Counted from the first letter of the stretch, positions 1-8,731 are shown. The stretch is DNA of 64,000 nt from JBMNIZ01 sp050951405 (GCA_050951405.1 JBMNIZ010000016.1:62001-126000), one strand, 5' to 3'. Numbers and translations: made by a program. The notes: generated by a model from the letters alone, not told the origin.

Positions 1-1754
1 AGGCGCAAAAAGGGAGCGATTCTTTGGGCCCGGTCCACAATTTGCCGGTGAAAGAGAATGCGGCTGTCCGGCAGCAATTCGTTGCTGATTAACATCCTAT
101 AATCCTGAAAACGCAAAGCAAAAAGGAGTCTCTTGAAAAAATTATTTAGTTCAATGCCTCCCCTGCCGTCGTAGACAGTTTCTTCGTTAGTGTCCCCTTT
201 TGGATAGTTGAATTCACTGATTTTGGTTTTAACGATCACATAGTCATCCGTCAATTCCCCGAAGTAGATTTCAGGACGATCCACTTTCAGGTTGCCGGTT
301 GTTTCCGGTGGTATATCTTTAATGAAAAACTTAGGGAGCCCATTTGATGTCACTTCATTGACAGGGGTCATAACCAGGCCGTAACCGTGCGTATAGCGCA
401 GTTTACGATTGATCCAGGTCTGGGCATGAGGCTGGAATCGCGACAGGTCCATTTCCCGGGCGGCTAACATAACCTGCCGGTATTCACCGTTGATCTGGTA
501 TCGGTCAATATCAATATTGGCGAAATTATAGTAATAAGTCAGGCCTTGAAGTTGGTTATAACTGAGCTGGAGAGGTCGCCAATCCCAAAGCCTGATATTG
601 GACAGAGTTGGCAAGTAGGATTGGAAAAGGTCGTCAGTTTCCTCGGAACTGGCCACAGGGAATTCCCTTACTTGGATGTTTTCCAATCCGTAAGCTTGCC
701 GGGTCATGGCCAGGTGATATTCAAGGTAAGGCTTTTCTCTGGCAAATTGGTTCGGCTCAACTACAAGCCTCTGCACCAGTGCGGGTCCAATTCCCAGGAA
801 AACCACCGCCAAAATCAGGTTAATTACAACACCGAGTGTAACGATCTTCGGCCGCCAGTTTTTCATTCCTGATAAACACAAAAGGGCCAGACCGAAAAGA
901 GTTAGGGTGATAATCTTCAATCCCGGCATGCGGATCTGCACATCCGTAAAAGAGGCGCCGAAGAACAAGGGGTTCGGCTTCAGTAAGAGCTGATATTTTT
1001 GCATAAAAACAGTCAGGGACAGGCCAAACAACAGGATGGACACCTGAAAAAGAAGGTGTTTTTGGCCGGCAGACAGCTGCTGTTTATGCCAGCCCATGAG
1101 CTGGAGAGGGTCAAAGATGAAATAAATCAAGGCTGTCAGGAGGATGGTCCCCCAGGTCAACTGTTTTCCCAGGGAGAGCAGCCATTCCATCATGGGCAAG
1201 CTGAAAAAATAAAAAGAAATATCCACACCGTGGATGGGATCGGTCCAGTTGAATGGAATCTGATGAAAATACTGCAGTAAGCTTGTCCAGGAATAGCCGA
1301 ACCTGGCGGAGCTGATCAGAGCAAAGAAAACACTGAGGAACAAAAACAACAGGGAAAGCATCTTTACCGGCAGATGCCGCAGGATGAACTCCCGGTAATA
1401 GGTCATCGGCCCGGGGAAGTAATAGATTTCGTCGTTATGCTGACGGATGGAACCCAGCGCAAACCGCAGATTGAAAAAATACCAAGCAAAGGCAAGGAGA
1501 AAAATGGATAGTTGAACCAAAGTCTTTACCAGGAAGCGGGTGATGAAAACATCTCCATATCCCAAGCTCTTAAACCAGATCCATTCGGTCAGAAATCCTG
1601 CGGAGAAGTATAAAGAGCCCCCAATGGCTATTATACCCAGTAGCAGATAAAGCCTGGCTTTGGAAGATAAATTCAACGCAAAAAACACCGCCTTTTCAGC
1701 AGATGGAAATATGACTTGATCTTCAGTTGCTAATTTTAAATTCTTGTTTTCCAG
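1..1754 (-). CDS. UPF0182 family integral membrane protein (C-terminus cut by window edge)
   Basis: The frame stays open from about 1754 to the window start and gives about 580 residues. I recognise the UPF0182/COG1615 family: a hydrophobic N-terminal half with several membrane segments (around 1650-900), followed by a soluble part with the family-typical stretches RFQPHAQTWINRKLRYTHG and NFANIDIDRY. The biochemical role of the family is unknown. The C-terminus lies beyond position 1. No ATG is seen at the 5' end. An AAGAAGGA ribosome site precedes a possible CTG at 1754, so the start is uncertain. It lies downstream of the cytochrome pair on the same strand, separated by a GC-rich hairpin. 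Confidence 0.85.
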   Translation of the reverse strand, partial: MENKNLKLATEDQVIFPSAEKAVFFALNLSSKARLYLLLGIIAIGGSLYFSAGFLTEWIWFKSLGYGDVFITRFLVKTLVQLSIFLLAFAWYFFNLRFALGSIRQHNDEIYYFPGPMTYYREFILRHLPVKMLSLLFLFLSVFFALISSARFGYSWTSLLQYFHQIPFNWTDPIHGVDISFYFFSLPMMEWLLSLGKQLTWGTILLTALIYFIFDPLQLMGWHKQQLSAGQKHLLFQVSILLFGLSLTVFMQKYQLLLKPNPLFFGASFTDVQIRMPGLKIITLTLFGLALLCLSGMKNWRPKIVTLGVVINLILAVVFLGIGPALVQRLVVEPNQFAREKPYLEYHLAMTRQAYGLENIQVREFPVASSEETDDLFQSYLPTLSNIRLWDWRPLQLSYNQLQGLTYYYNFANIDIDRYQINGEYRQVMLAAREMDLSRFQPHAQTWINRKLRYTHGYGLVMTPVNEVTSNGLPKFFIKDIPPETTGNLKVDRPEIYFGELTDDYVIVKTKISEFNYPKGDTNEETVYDGRGGIELNNFFKRLLFALRFQDYRMLISNELLPDSRILFHRQIVDRAQRIAPFLR

Positions 1755-1796
1755 ATTTATTCCTTCTTTTCCAAGGGATTTTGTTTTTAAAGTGGA

Positions 1797-1820
1797 CCGG
1801 CCGCTCTTCGAAGCGGCCGG
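1797..1820. terminator. GC-rich hairpin between cytochrome b gene and UPF0182 gene
   Basis: A 9-bp perfect inverted repeat (CCGGCCGCT / AGCGGCCGG) with a 6-base loop. It sits just downstream of the cytochrome b stop on the minus strand. There is no clean T-tract, so it could be an attenuating or mRNA-stabilising hairpin instead of a full intrinsic terminator. Confidence 0.45.
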
Positions 1821-1837
1821 ATTTGCTATAGCGGTTT

Positions 1838-2677
1838 TTAAAATAAATCGTGAAGAAACAAAGGGATAAAAGTATAAAGGAGAACTGCAGATACCAACAG
1901 ATAAAGGGCCATTTGAAAGCAAATAAAGGGTCTTGATCTGGCCCAGGGGCTTAATTCTCTGGGTGAGTTCGTCTGCAAATGAGGATGTCCCCTGATCAGT
2001 TTTTCATATTCTAAGGGGTGTTCCTCTTTGAGCTGTTCCAAAGACATGGTGCCGTTCCACCAGACAGGGCTGCTGGGGAAGACCTTGGGATGGAAGTGAA
2101 CGGCAAAGAAATGGCCCATGAGGATAGCCAGCATACAGACAAAGGCTTCATTGCTGTGAGCGACCCTGGCTATCCCAAAGGCCCAGCGCGGCAGGAAATA
2201 AAAGAGGCCCGGAAACCACAATATTATCCCTGATAAACCCATGACAACTGCTCCCCAAATGACGGCATAATACTCGAATTTTTCCAGGTAGCTATAACGC
2301 CCGTAACGGGGCGTCTCTTGACGGATGCCCAGGAGATAAAGAATATGATGAAAAGCGTCCTGAAAATCTTTGAATGTGGGGATCATTTCCACTGAGGGGC
2401 CCTTTTTTATGAAGGTGTAGATCAACCAGACCAAATGGTAGATAGCGCTAAAAGCCATCAAAACGGCAAAGACCAAATGAGTAAGAAACATATTGCCAAA
2501 ACCACCAAATAACCGGATCACATAGGGTGCCCAGGGAGTATGGGCATACTTGATGGGAAAACCGGTGAGAATCAGCATGAAGACGCTGATAGCCAGTAAT
2601 CCGTGCTGGATTCTCTGGTGCAGCGAAAAGCGGATAACCCTGCCTGCACTCCATAGTATTTGATCCTGTTTAGACAT
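1838..2677 (-). CDS. Cytochrome b561/formate dehydrogenase gamma-type membrane haem protein
   Basis: 279 residues with about five predicted membrane helices, near residues 25-50, 65-90, 135-165, 180-200 and 250-275. Histidines placed as expected for b-haem ligands occur in HQRIQHGL near the N-terminus and GHFFAVHFHP in helix 4. It belongs to the dihaem cytochrome b family found as membrane subunit of formate dehydrogenases, Ni-Fe hydrogenases and octahaem or thiosulfate reductases, which passes electrons between quinones and a periplasmic-side partner. The pentahaem cytochrome gene ends 2 bp upstream, so the two are translationally linked and probably form one quinone-linked electron-transfer module. 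No catalytic subunit lies in the window. Confidence 0.85.
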   Translation of the reverse strand: MSKQDQILWSAGRVIRFSLHQRIQHGLLAISVFMLILTGFPIKYAHTPWAPYVIRLFGGFGNMFLTHLVFAVLMAFSAIYHLVWLIYTFIKKGPSVEMIPTFKDFQDAFHHILYLLGIRQETPRYGRYSYLEKFEYYAVIWGAVVMGLSGIILWFPGLFYFLPRWAFGIARVAHSNEAFVCMLAILMGHFFAVHFHPKVFPSSPVWWNGTMSLEQLKEEHPLEYEKLIRGHPHLQTNSPRELSPWARSRPFICFQMALYLLVSAVLLYTFIPLFLHDLF

Positions 2678-2679
2678 TT

Positions 2680-3459
2680 CTATCCCTCCCCCAAAGGTTC
2701 ACTGGTATCATCCTTAGTGATCATGATCTTTTCCCTTACACCGGTGGTTCTTAAATTCCTCAGGTGTCGAAATAATTCCAGTGTGGGAATAGTACCGTTC
2801 ATCACTATATCAAACAAGATCAAGGCCAGAAAAATCTTCCAGGTAATCCATAAGGGATATCCAGTTTCTTTATCTTCCGGCACTGTATGCTGTTTGCCGT
2901 TTAACAGATTATGACCTGCCCGGGTCATCCCTTGGTGACAGGGTTCACATGTACTGCCGATATTGGCCGCAGATATGGGAGATTCAGGATGATCAGAGGG
3001 CAATATCCGGTGGGACCCATGGCAATCAGTGCAAGTGGGCGCTTTCTCATAGCCGAACCGAGCAGCAATGCCGTGAAAACTCCGCTCATAGCTTTCCAAA
3101 ACCAATCCCCGGTGACAGCTGCTGCAAATACTGCTTATTCCCGATTTGTCAAGAAGAAAATCCGCTTCGGCCAAGTGTTGGTTTTGATGGCAAGTTGTAC
3201 AGGATAGTATATTTCCCAATTTTCCATGAACACTGGCCTCAAATTTGTCATACACCGACTGATGGCATCCCAGGCAGTTTTCCCCCATGGTTTGCTGGAA
3301 CTGGCTGTTAGATTCGATTTGTTGGGAAAATTGTTGTGCTTCTGAAGAAGCATGGCCGGGGAATATCTGGAAAGCAAAGAGAATGGCCGTAGCTATCAGC
3401 ATTTTTCGCCCAATGGTTTTCCCCAGGGACCCTGGAGTGCTCCACTTTACTTTCCTCAT
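2680..3459 (-). CDS. Membrane-anchored pentahaem c-type cytochrome
   Basis: Start chosen at the ATG at 3459, which has AAAGGAGGGAG just upstream; a longer frame beginning at a TTG inside that ribosome site is unlikely. The protein has a signal peptide (cleavage near GHASSE), five CxxCH haem-binding motifs (CLGCH, CTTCH, CSSCH, CTDCH, CEPCH) between roughly residues 60 and 180, and one C-terminal membrane helix (WKIFLALILFDIV) with a short charged tail. The arrangement resembles small multihaem cytochromes of the NapC/NrfH-like and cytochrome c3-like groups. It sits 2 bp ahead of the cytochrome b gene. Likely role: electron carrier between the quinone pool and an exported reductase or dehydrogenase. 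Substrate unknown. Confidence 0.85.
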   Translation of the reverse strand: MRKVKWSTPGSLGKTIGRKMLIATAILFAFQIFPGHASSEAQQFSQQIESNSQFQQTMGENCLGCHQSVYDKFEASVHGKLGNILSCTTCHQNQHLAEADFLLDKSGISSICSSCHRGLVLESYERSFHGIAARFGYEKAPTCTDCHGSHRILPSDHPESPISAANIGSTCEPCHQGMTRAGHNLLNGKQHTVPEDKETGYPLWITWKIFLALILFDIVMNGTIPTLELFRHLRNLRTTGVREKIMITKDDTSEPLGEG

Positions 3460-3539
3460 TTTTCTCCCTCCTTTCAAATCAAACTCAAGGGCTTGGCCGG
3501 AAAGCTAAAGGAAAGAAAAATGAAATAAAAATGCAAGCA

Positions 3540-3567
3540 TTGACTTAAAAAAAATATGTGCTATGAT
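3540..3567 (+). promoter_or_regulatory. Sigma-A-like promoter sequence without an obvious plus-strand gene
   Basis: TTGACT, 16-base spacer, TATGAT. It points into a stretch where the only convincing coding frame is on the other strand, so it may be chance in AT-rich DNA or drive an unrecognised RNA. Confidence 0.2.
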
Positions 3568-3601
3568 TAATTTTTTTATTTATTTTTAAAAAACTTGGCC
3601 A

Positions 3602-3781
3602 TTAATTATTTAGATGAACAATTGTAGTGCCGTCTTCATTGGCTGTAAGTTTGTACTCAATATTGATGATGCCCTTCGTCCGAATATGGATATATCTTTT
3701 ACAGTGGCGGCATTTGATAATGACTGTATCTCCGTCGATCTGACAGACGATTTTTTTGCATTGACATCTGAAGTTTTGCAT
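3602..3781 (-). CDS. Small Com-like zinc-finger protein
   Basis: 59 residues from the ATG at 3781, preceded by AAAGGGGGGG. Cysteines at 6, 8, 13, 24 and 27 (RCQCKK ... IKCRHCKRYI) match the pattern of phage Mu Com-type zinc fingers, which have a CxxC pair and a C-terminal pair ending in CKR. Mu Com is a translational activator of the mom modification gene. Nothing else phage-like lies next to this gene, so it may be a free-standing relict or an unrelated zinc-binding protein. The function here is unknown. A longer frame starting at 3829 adds a hydrophobic stretch with no ribosome site. Confidence 0.6.
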   Translation of the reverse strand: MQNFRCQCKKIVCQIDGDTVIIKCRHCKRYIHIRTKGIINIEYKLTANEDGTTIVHLNN

Positions 3782-4491
3782 TTCGGCCCCCCCTTTATCA
3801 TAAGCAATAAAGGAAAAAAACAAATTCACTGTTCTTGGTGCCGGCTAATCCAGCTTTGAAAAATTATTATTGCTACATACTAAGATGAAAGTTTTCTATG
3901 CCTATCCCCTCCTGTCTTTGCAAGGCAATTCCAGAACCAGATCAGGCGACTATTGTTCATCCAGGAGAGTTATTGCATATTGGAGCTTCAAAGAGCAGCG
4001 TATGGTAGAGTCAAATTTCACATAGCTGGGGAGCCGGTTCTTTTTGGTTCACCCCTTTCAAGGAACCTCCCCATTTTTGTTAAAGGGCCGGCTCCACAAA
4101 AGGAACCGGCCTTTTTTACTCTATTTGATGGTGACTCAGCCTTTTGCCTCTGACCTGGTCTGAAAATATGAAATTTTAGGTGAAATTTTTCCCGATCCTC
4201 TTGGTTTTTATCCCTATTATAAGATACTATTCCCAGCCTAGATTCTACGCTGCGGCCAAATATCCTGCTGGAAATGTGCGTAATTTCACTATTTGCCGGT
4301 TAATAGCTTTTCTACTGTAATATATTCGGGATTAGTTGAAAAAGTCCTGCCTGATATTGCATTTGAATAAAAAATATTGATAAAATATTGTAAAAGAGCA
4401 ACATTAATCTTGCCCTATTATCTCCTGAGGCGGAGCAAGTGCGGGTTACAAAGAGAAGTCCAGGTGCGCTTGCCTGAAAAACCGAAAAGAG
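3782..4491. other. Intergenic region left of the IS pile-up
   Basis: No convincing gene on either strand. It contains one long inverted repeat (4033-4117, listed separately). The last 18 bases, 4474-4491, are the presumed left target duplication of the ISNCY element. Confidence 0.5.
4033..4117 (+). terminator. Long-loop inverted repeat followed by T-tract
   Basis: GCCGGTTC-TTTTT at 4033 pairs with AAAAGG-AACCGGC ending at 4110 (one bulge), followed by CTTTTTT. It reads as an intrinsic terminator on the plus strand, although no plus-strand gene precedes it. Confidence 0.4.
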
Positions 4492-4577
4492 TGTCAATAA
4501 CTTATGAAAATGTCACCCCAAAAGATAGTTAATTATCGTTAGAAAATGTCATCTTTAACCTGGCTATTGGGATGATA

Positions 4578-4651
4578 GCTGGCTGCCTGGCAACGTCAAG
4601 GGCGAGCTTTAGCGAGTTCATCTTGACCCTTGACGTTGCCAGGCAGCCAGC
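4578..4651. repeat. Perfect 25-bp-arm hairpin in ISNCY copy 1
   Basis: Arms 4578-4602 and 4627-4651 are perfect reverse complements around a 24-base loop (4603-4626). The hairpin is nested in a weaker outer repeat (AACCTGGCTA / TAGCCAGGTT). It lies between the transposase stop and the IS end. The loop has the opposite orientation, relative to the transposase, from the loop in copy 2. Confidence 0.9.
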
Positions 4652-4685
4652 AGAGTAATAGTTAGCCAGGTTAAAACAACGTGTT

Positions 4686-6032
4686 TTAAGCCATTTTTGA
4701 GAGAAATATTTCTTCGAGCATCGCGAGTATTTCTTGATCACTTTCGGTAAAGGCCAGTTTTTTCACAAGTCTATGACCGTACTTGTAGTAATGGCTGTCC
4801 GGTGGTGACCATTTCTTTCTCTCTTTTGCAGGAGCCTTGTCCTGTATCTTCTTTGACTTAACGAACGGCATTGTATCGTATATAGCACCCTTATAGGCCA
4901 CTTTAATACCGAAATGAGGGCTAGTAAGTACATCTATGCGGGCACTTTTGGGTAGTGGAGGAAGTTCCTTGGACTGAATAATCTTAAAATGTTTACTGTA
5001 AAAGGAAAATACTCCACCATTGTCAAATGTACGCTGCTTAACGATGCAAAGGATGTGGTCTATGCACAGGTTTGAAGGTACGGGTCTGAAAGCACATTCG
5101 GTATTTTCAGGCTCTACCGCAAACCGCTTATTAAACTTGTATATGTACTTTGCTAAAAAGGCATTAGCCTCATCCAAAGTGTTGATGTTGTTACGCTTAA
5201 ACTCGACCGGTAGTCTACTTTGCAGCGTTTCCCACAGACGTTCCACACGGCCCTTTGCTTGAGGTGAACGTGCGGTAATAATGGTTACACCCATCTCTTC
5301 CATAGCACGGCCAAACTGGGTTGGTTTTGTTCTTTTACCTGCCAACTGTTCTTCAATAGACAGTTTATCCTTTAAAGGTGATTTGAAAATGGTATGGCTG
5401 TCGGAATAGATACTAACCGGGATGCCGAAATTTTCAAACATAAAGCGCATAACTTCAAAGTACCCCTGGAGGCATTCATTCTTAGCCAGGTATAAGGCTA
5501 CCACTTTGCCTGTAGCATCATCAATACCACCATGCAGGCTAAACTTTTCGCTGGTACCAAACCATTCATAGGGCGTAGCATCCATCTGGATTAAAAGCCC
5601 TTCCTGGGGTTTACGCTTTCTAGTGCGATGGGGCTTAAACCTCCTACGTTTTTTCGGGCTTTCAAAGCCCGACTTCTTTAGCAGCTTGTAAAGCGCTGAA
5701 TAGCTGATATTAATTTGTTCATGCTCTGCCAGCATTTCCTGAAAGTGCAAGAAATTAGCGTTTTTGTAGGTATCTGACTTTTTAAGGTTAATAATTGTCT
5801 GGGCAGTTTGATCCGGGATGGCATGATAAGGTTTTTTGCCTTTGTTTTTATGGACTAGGAAAGACGCCCCCTGTTCTTGCACTCCTTTCTTGAGGCGGAG
5901 TATTTGTCTTTCGCAAAGTCCAAGGCTCTCAGATGCTTCTTTGACTGTGATATGCCCTTCGATGAGTTTGGTAATTACTAAAAACCTATTAAGTTGTTTT
6001 TGGGACATAAGATAATACACCTCGTTATCCAT
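4686..6032 (-). CDS. ISNCY/IS1202-type transposase, copy 1
   Basis: 448 residues. The N-terminal helix-turn-helix (TVKEASESLGLCERQILRLK) is followed by a DDE integrase core in which the acidic residues are visible in IQMDATPYEWFG, IYSDSHTIF and KGRVERLWETLQ. It catalyses cut-and-paste or copy transposition of its own element. The product is identical to copy 2 except for one residue (SEKFSL here, SENFSL there), so both copies look intact and recently moved. Its start lies just inside the element's left end, and a strong hairpin follows the stop. Confidence 0.9.
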   Translation of the reverse strand: MDNEVYYLMSQKQLNRFLVITKLIEGHITVKEASESLGLCERQILRLKKGVQEQGASFLVHKNKGKKPYHAIPDQTAQTIINLKKSDTYKNANFLHFQEMLAEHEQINISYSALYKLLKKSGFESPKKRRRFKPHRTRKRKPQEGLLIQMDATPYEWFGTSEKFSLHGGIDDATGKVVALYLAKNECLQGYFEVMRFMFENFGIPVSIYSDSHTIFKSPLKDKLSIEEQLAGKRTKPTQFGRAMEEMGVTIITARSPQAKGRVERLWETLQSRLPVEFKRNNINTLDEANAFLAKYIYKFNKRFAVEPENTECAFRPVPSNLCIDHILCIVKQRTFDNGGVFSFYSKHFKIIQSKELPPLPKSARIDVLTSPHFGIKVAYKGAIYDTMPFVKSKKIQDKAPAKERKKWSPPDSHYYKYGHRLVKKLAFTESDQEILAMLEEIFLSKMA

Positions 6033-6119
6033 AGTGACATTTTATCAAGATAATTAACAAGATGACATTATCATAAGATAACAACACTGAAAAGGTAAGT
6101 TGTAAAATTAATTGCCGCA

Positions 6120-6148
6120 TTTAATAAAAAATAGAGACTCAAGGCTAA
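6120..6148. repeat. 29-bp direct repeat, left copy flanking IS21
   Basis: Identical to 8732-8760. It begins TTTAATAAAAAATAGAG and ends GGCTAA, and directly abuts the IS21 terminus. It is interpreted as the target duplicated by IS21 insertion, although IS21 elements usually duplicate only 4-8 bp. Confidence 0.85.
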
Positions 6149-6283
6149 TGTTAATGGCCATGATAAAATCGACATAAATGGTCACGAAAAACCCGCAAAA
6201 CCGGTCATTTAGAAAAGGAAAAAAGCTCGTTCCCTACAACATTTTCATTGGAACCAAAACATTAAAGAAGGGAACGAGCAAAA

Positions 6284-7765
6284 ATGACAGGAGTGTGGGA
6301 AATCGTGAACATTCAAGAATGTCGGAAAGCCGGCCTAAGTAAGACCGCCACAGCACAGCGTTTAAACCTGGACCGTGGCACCGTAGCAAAATATTGGGAT
6401 GTTGAAGAGCCTTTGAAAGCACCACCGGTCTACCAGCGAAGTTCCAAAATCGATCTTTACAAAGAGTATATCACAAATCGACTGGAAAAATGGCCTGAAC
6501 TGTTTGCAGAAACAATTTATGAAGAAATTAAAAAAATGGGATATAAAGGCTCCGCAAGAACCGTCCGGCGCTACGTCTCTAAGGTACGACCAAAACTTTC
6601 CCGGGAATACAAACCCTATGAAACCCTGCCAGGTGAACAAGCCCAGGTTGACTGGGGCCACTTAGGCACCATTGTCGAAAACGGCCGGCGGGTTAAGCTT
6701 TATGTCTTTGTTTTCTGCCTAAGTTGGTCAAGAGAAAGATATGCGGAGTTCATCACTTCCCTCAATATGGCCGTCTTTAACGCCTGCCTACATCGAGCTT
6801 TCGAGTATGTGGGAGGGATTCCCGAAACAATCCTCTTTGACAACGCCAAAACTGTGGTAGCGGAACGAGTAGGTACGATAGTGAGGTTTAATTCTACCCT
6901 TCTGGAACTGGCTTTAAGATATGGCTTCACACCCAAAGCATGTTGGATCAATGATCCGGAAAGCAAGGGCAAAGTAGAATCCAATGTCAAGTACTTGAAA
7001 AAGAGCTTCTACTACGGGCGGGAATTTAAGAACTTGGAAGACCTAAACCAGCAGTTGCAGGTGTGGCTTAAGGAAGTGGCCAATGCTAAAGTCCATGGCA
7101 CCACCGGTAAAATACCTCAAGAACGCCTAATAGAAGAACGAAACTATCTAAAACCGTTGCCGGCAATCGAAGCACCCTTACCCGTCTATGAAACCCGGAA
7201 AGCCAGCAAAACAGCCCTTATCTCCGTAGACAACAACAAATATTCAGTCCCCGCTAAACTGGCCCGTAAAACAGTACATTTCAGGCGATACGAGGACAGG
7301 ATTGAAATTCTAGATGATGAGCACGTAGTAGCTGTACATACCTTGGTAAAAGGTAAAAACCAAGTAATCATTAACGATGACCACTACCCTGAGCATCAAA
7401 AAATGAAACAAAGGCCTAAACATCCACTGCAAGCTGAGTTTGAAGCCTTGGCCCCGGTGGCCGAAGAATACCTGCAGCACCTTAGCCAACGCCGGGAAGG
7501 GCACCTTAGAGAACAGATGCAGAAGATCATCTCCCTAAAAGAAGATTACAGTGCTTCTGAAATCAATGCAGCCATGGAACGAGCTCTTAAGTTTGGAGCT
7601 ATTGGTTACGCAAAGTTAAAATCAATACTGCAAAAACAATCCCAGAACCCCAATATTCTGCCTACAGTAGGTTCCAACAGAGCCAATTACAAGCTGGATA
7701 ACCTTCCTTACCAAGTAGAAGTAGAACGCCGGGATACCAGCTATTACGAGGAGGTTATCCAGTGA
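6284..7765 (+). CDS. istA: IS21 family transposase IstA
   Basis: 493 residues. An N-terminal HTH (SKTATAQRLNLDRGTVAKYW) is followed by an rve/DDE core whose acidic residues are seen in AQVDWGHLG, ILFDNAKTVV and SKGKVESNVKYLKK, then a C-terminal Mu-type beta-barrel-like domain. The start follows GGGAACGAGCAAAA. Its stop TGA overlaps the GTG of istB, so the two are translationally coupled. The gene is intact. Confidence 0.92.
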   Translation: MTGVWEIVNIQECRKAGLSKTATAQRLNLDRGTVAKYWDVEEPLKAPPVYQRSSKIDLYKEYITNRLEKWPELFAETIYEEIKKMGYKGSARTVRRYVSKVRPKLSREYKPYETLPGEQAQVDWGHLGTIVENGRRVKLYVFVFCLSWSRERYAEFITSLNMAVFNACLHRAFEYVGGIPETILFDNAKTVVAERVGTIVRFNSTLLELALRYGFTPKACWINDPESKGKVESNVKYLKKSFYYGREFKNLEDLNQQLQVWLKEVANAKVHGTTGKIPQERLIEERNYLKPLPAIEAPLPVYETRKASKTALISVDNNKYSVPAKLARKTVHFRRYEDRIEILDDEHVVAVHTLVKGKNQVIINDDHYPEHQKMKQRPKHPLQAEFEALAPVAEEYLQHLSQRREGHLREQMQKIISLKEDYSASEINAAMERALKFGAIGYAKLKSILQKQSQNPNILPTVGSNRANYKLDNLPYQVEVERRDTSYYEEVIQ

Positions 7766-8550
7766 TTAGACAAATACCAACCGCCGATCGGAAAACCCTG
7801 GAACAGAATTTAAAAAGGTTAAGACTTCCCCATATTAGAAACATCCTTGACGATGTTAATGAATTGGCGCTGGAAGAAGAACCATCCTACCTGGATTTCT
7901 TAGCCTATGTTATTAACAAGGAGGTGGAACATAGAGACAAGACCCAACAAGAAAAAAGAATGAAAAGAGCCTGCTTTCCCCAGATAAAGACTTTGGAAGA
8001 ATTTGATTTTAGTTTCCAAAACAGCATCACCCAACAAAGCATCTATGATCTGGCAACCCTTCAATTTATCGAAGCCAAGGAGAACATCATCTTTCTGGGT
8101 CCACCGGGAGTAGGCAAGAGCCACCTGGCCATTGCCCTGGGAGTTAAGGCAGTGCTAAAAGGTTACCAAGTCCGTTTTTACACACTCACGGACCTCATTG
8201 CCGAGCTTTATGCAGCTTTAGCCGATAACAGCCTGAACAGAAAGATTAACAATATCTTAAAAAATGACCTTATCATTCTGGACGAACTGGGCTATGTGTC
8301 CATGGATGAAACCGCATCAGACCATATTTTCCAGCTGGTCACCAAAGCTTACGAAAACCGTTCTTTGATCATTACCAGCAACCTGGATTTTGGAGAATGG
8401 GGCACTCTTTTTGTGAACATGAGTACTGCTGCAGCTATCTTAGATCGCTTACTACACCATGCCCATGTGTTTAACCTTAGGGGGAACAGTTATCGGGTAA
8501 GAAACCGATTAATACAACCAACAAATAAGATAGCGGCAACTACAGGCTAA
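7762..8550 (+). CDS. istB: IS21 helper ATPase IstB
   Basis: 262 residues of the AAA+ IstB/DnaC-like family. Walker A is GPPGVGKSHLAIAL at about residues 113-126 and Walker B is LIILDELGYV. It starts at the GTG overlapping the istA stop. The family assembles on target DNA and activates the IstA transposase. It is full length and intact. Confidence 0.93.
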   Translation: MIRQIPTADRKTLEQNLKRLRLPHIRNILDDVNELALEEEPSYLDFLAYVINKEVEHRDKTQQEKRMKRACFPQIKTLEEFDFSFQNSITQQSIYDLATLQFIEAKENIIFLGPPGVGKSHLAIALGVKAVLKGYQVRFYTLTDLIAELYAALADNSLNRKINNILKNDLIILDELGYVSMDETASDHIFQLVTKAYENRSLIITSNLDFGEWGTLFVNMSTAAAILDRLLHHAHVFNLRGNSYRVRNRLIQPTNKIAATTG

Positions 8551-8572
8551 ATAAACCGGATTAAGCGAGTGC

Positions 8573-8622
8573 GAATTGCCTAGGAGGCGTTCCGCTACGC
8601 TCCACTGCCTCCTAGGCAATTC
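8573..8622. repeat. 16-bp-arm perfect hairpin downstream of istB
   Basis: The arms GAATTGCCTAGGAGGC and GCCTCCTAGGCAATTC flank an 18-base loop containing CCGCTACGCTCC. It lies between the istB stop and the IS21 right end. The loop resembles the hairpin loop of the unrelated ISNCY element (TCGCTAAAGCTCG). Confidence 0.85.
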
Positions 8623-8731
8623 CTCTACCGTTATCGCAAGGATTAAATTCTGTATGACTGCTGGTTTTTCATGGCCAAAATTGCTGGTTTTTTAGTGACC
8701 AAAAATGCGGTTTTTCAAATGGCCATTGACA

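Larger units (their letters stand above)
4492..6086 (-). mobile_element. ISNCY (IS1202-type) insertion sequence, copy 1
   Basis: 1595 bp, bounded by imperfect terminal repeats that begin TGT and end ACA: TGTTGTTATCTTATGATAAT at the transposase-proximal end, and TGTCAATAACTTATGAAAAT at the other. Each end carries two copies of an AAAATGTCAYY-like motif flanking TTAATTATC, probably transposase binding sites. A second, nearly identical copy lies at 46150-47743; comparing the two fixed the boundaries. The left flank ends in an 18-base sequence starting CTGAAAA, and the right flank begins with the same seven bases before IS30 sequence takes over, so the right target duplication appears truncated. 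Confidence 0.85.
6149..8731 (+). mobile_element. IS21-family insertion sequence
   Basis: 2583 bp bounded by inverted ends TGTTAATGGCCAT and, read inward from the right, TGTCAATGGCCAT. Further subterminal repeats of the GGTCAC-GAAAAACC type occur at both ends, as usual for IS21 transposase binding sites. It carries istA and istB overlapping by 4 bp. It is inserted in the leader of an IS30 element and flanked by a 29-bp direct repeat. Confidence 0.88.

Noticed and set aside
4510..4741. 70-codon frame across the ISNCY hairpin
   Set aside because: It overlaps the transposase end and its middle changes with the hairpin loop inversion, so it is not a conserved gene.
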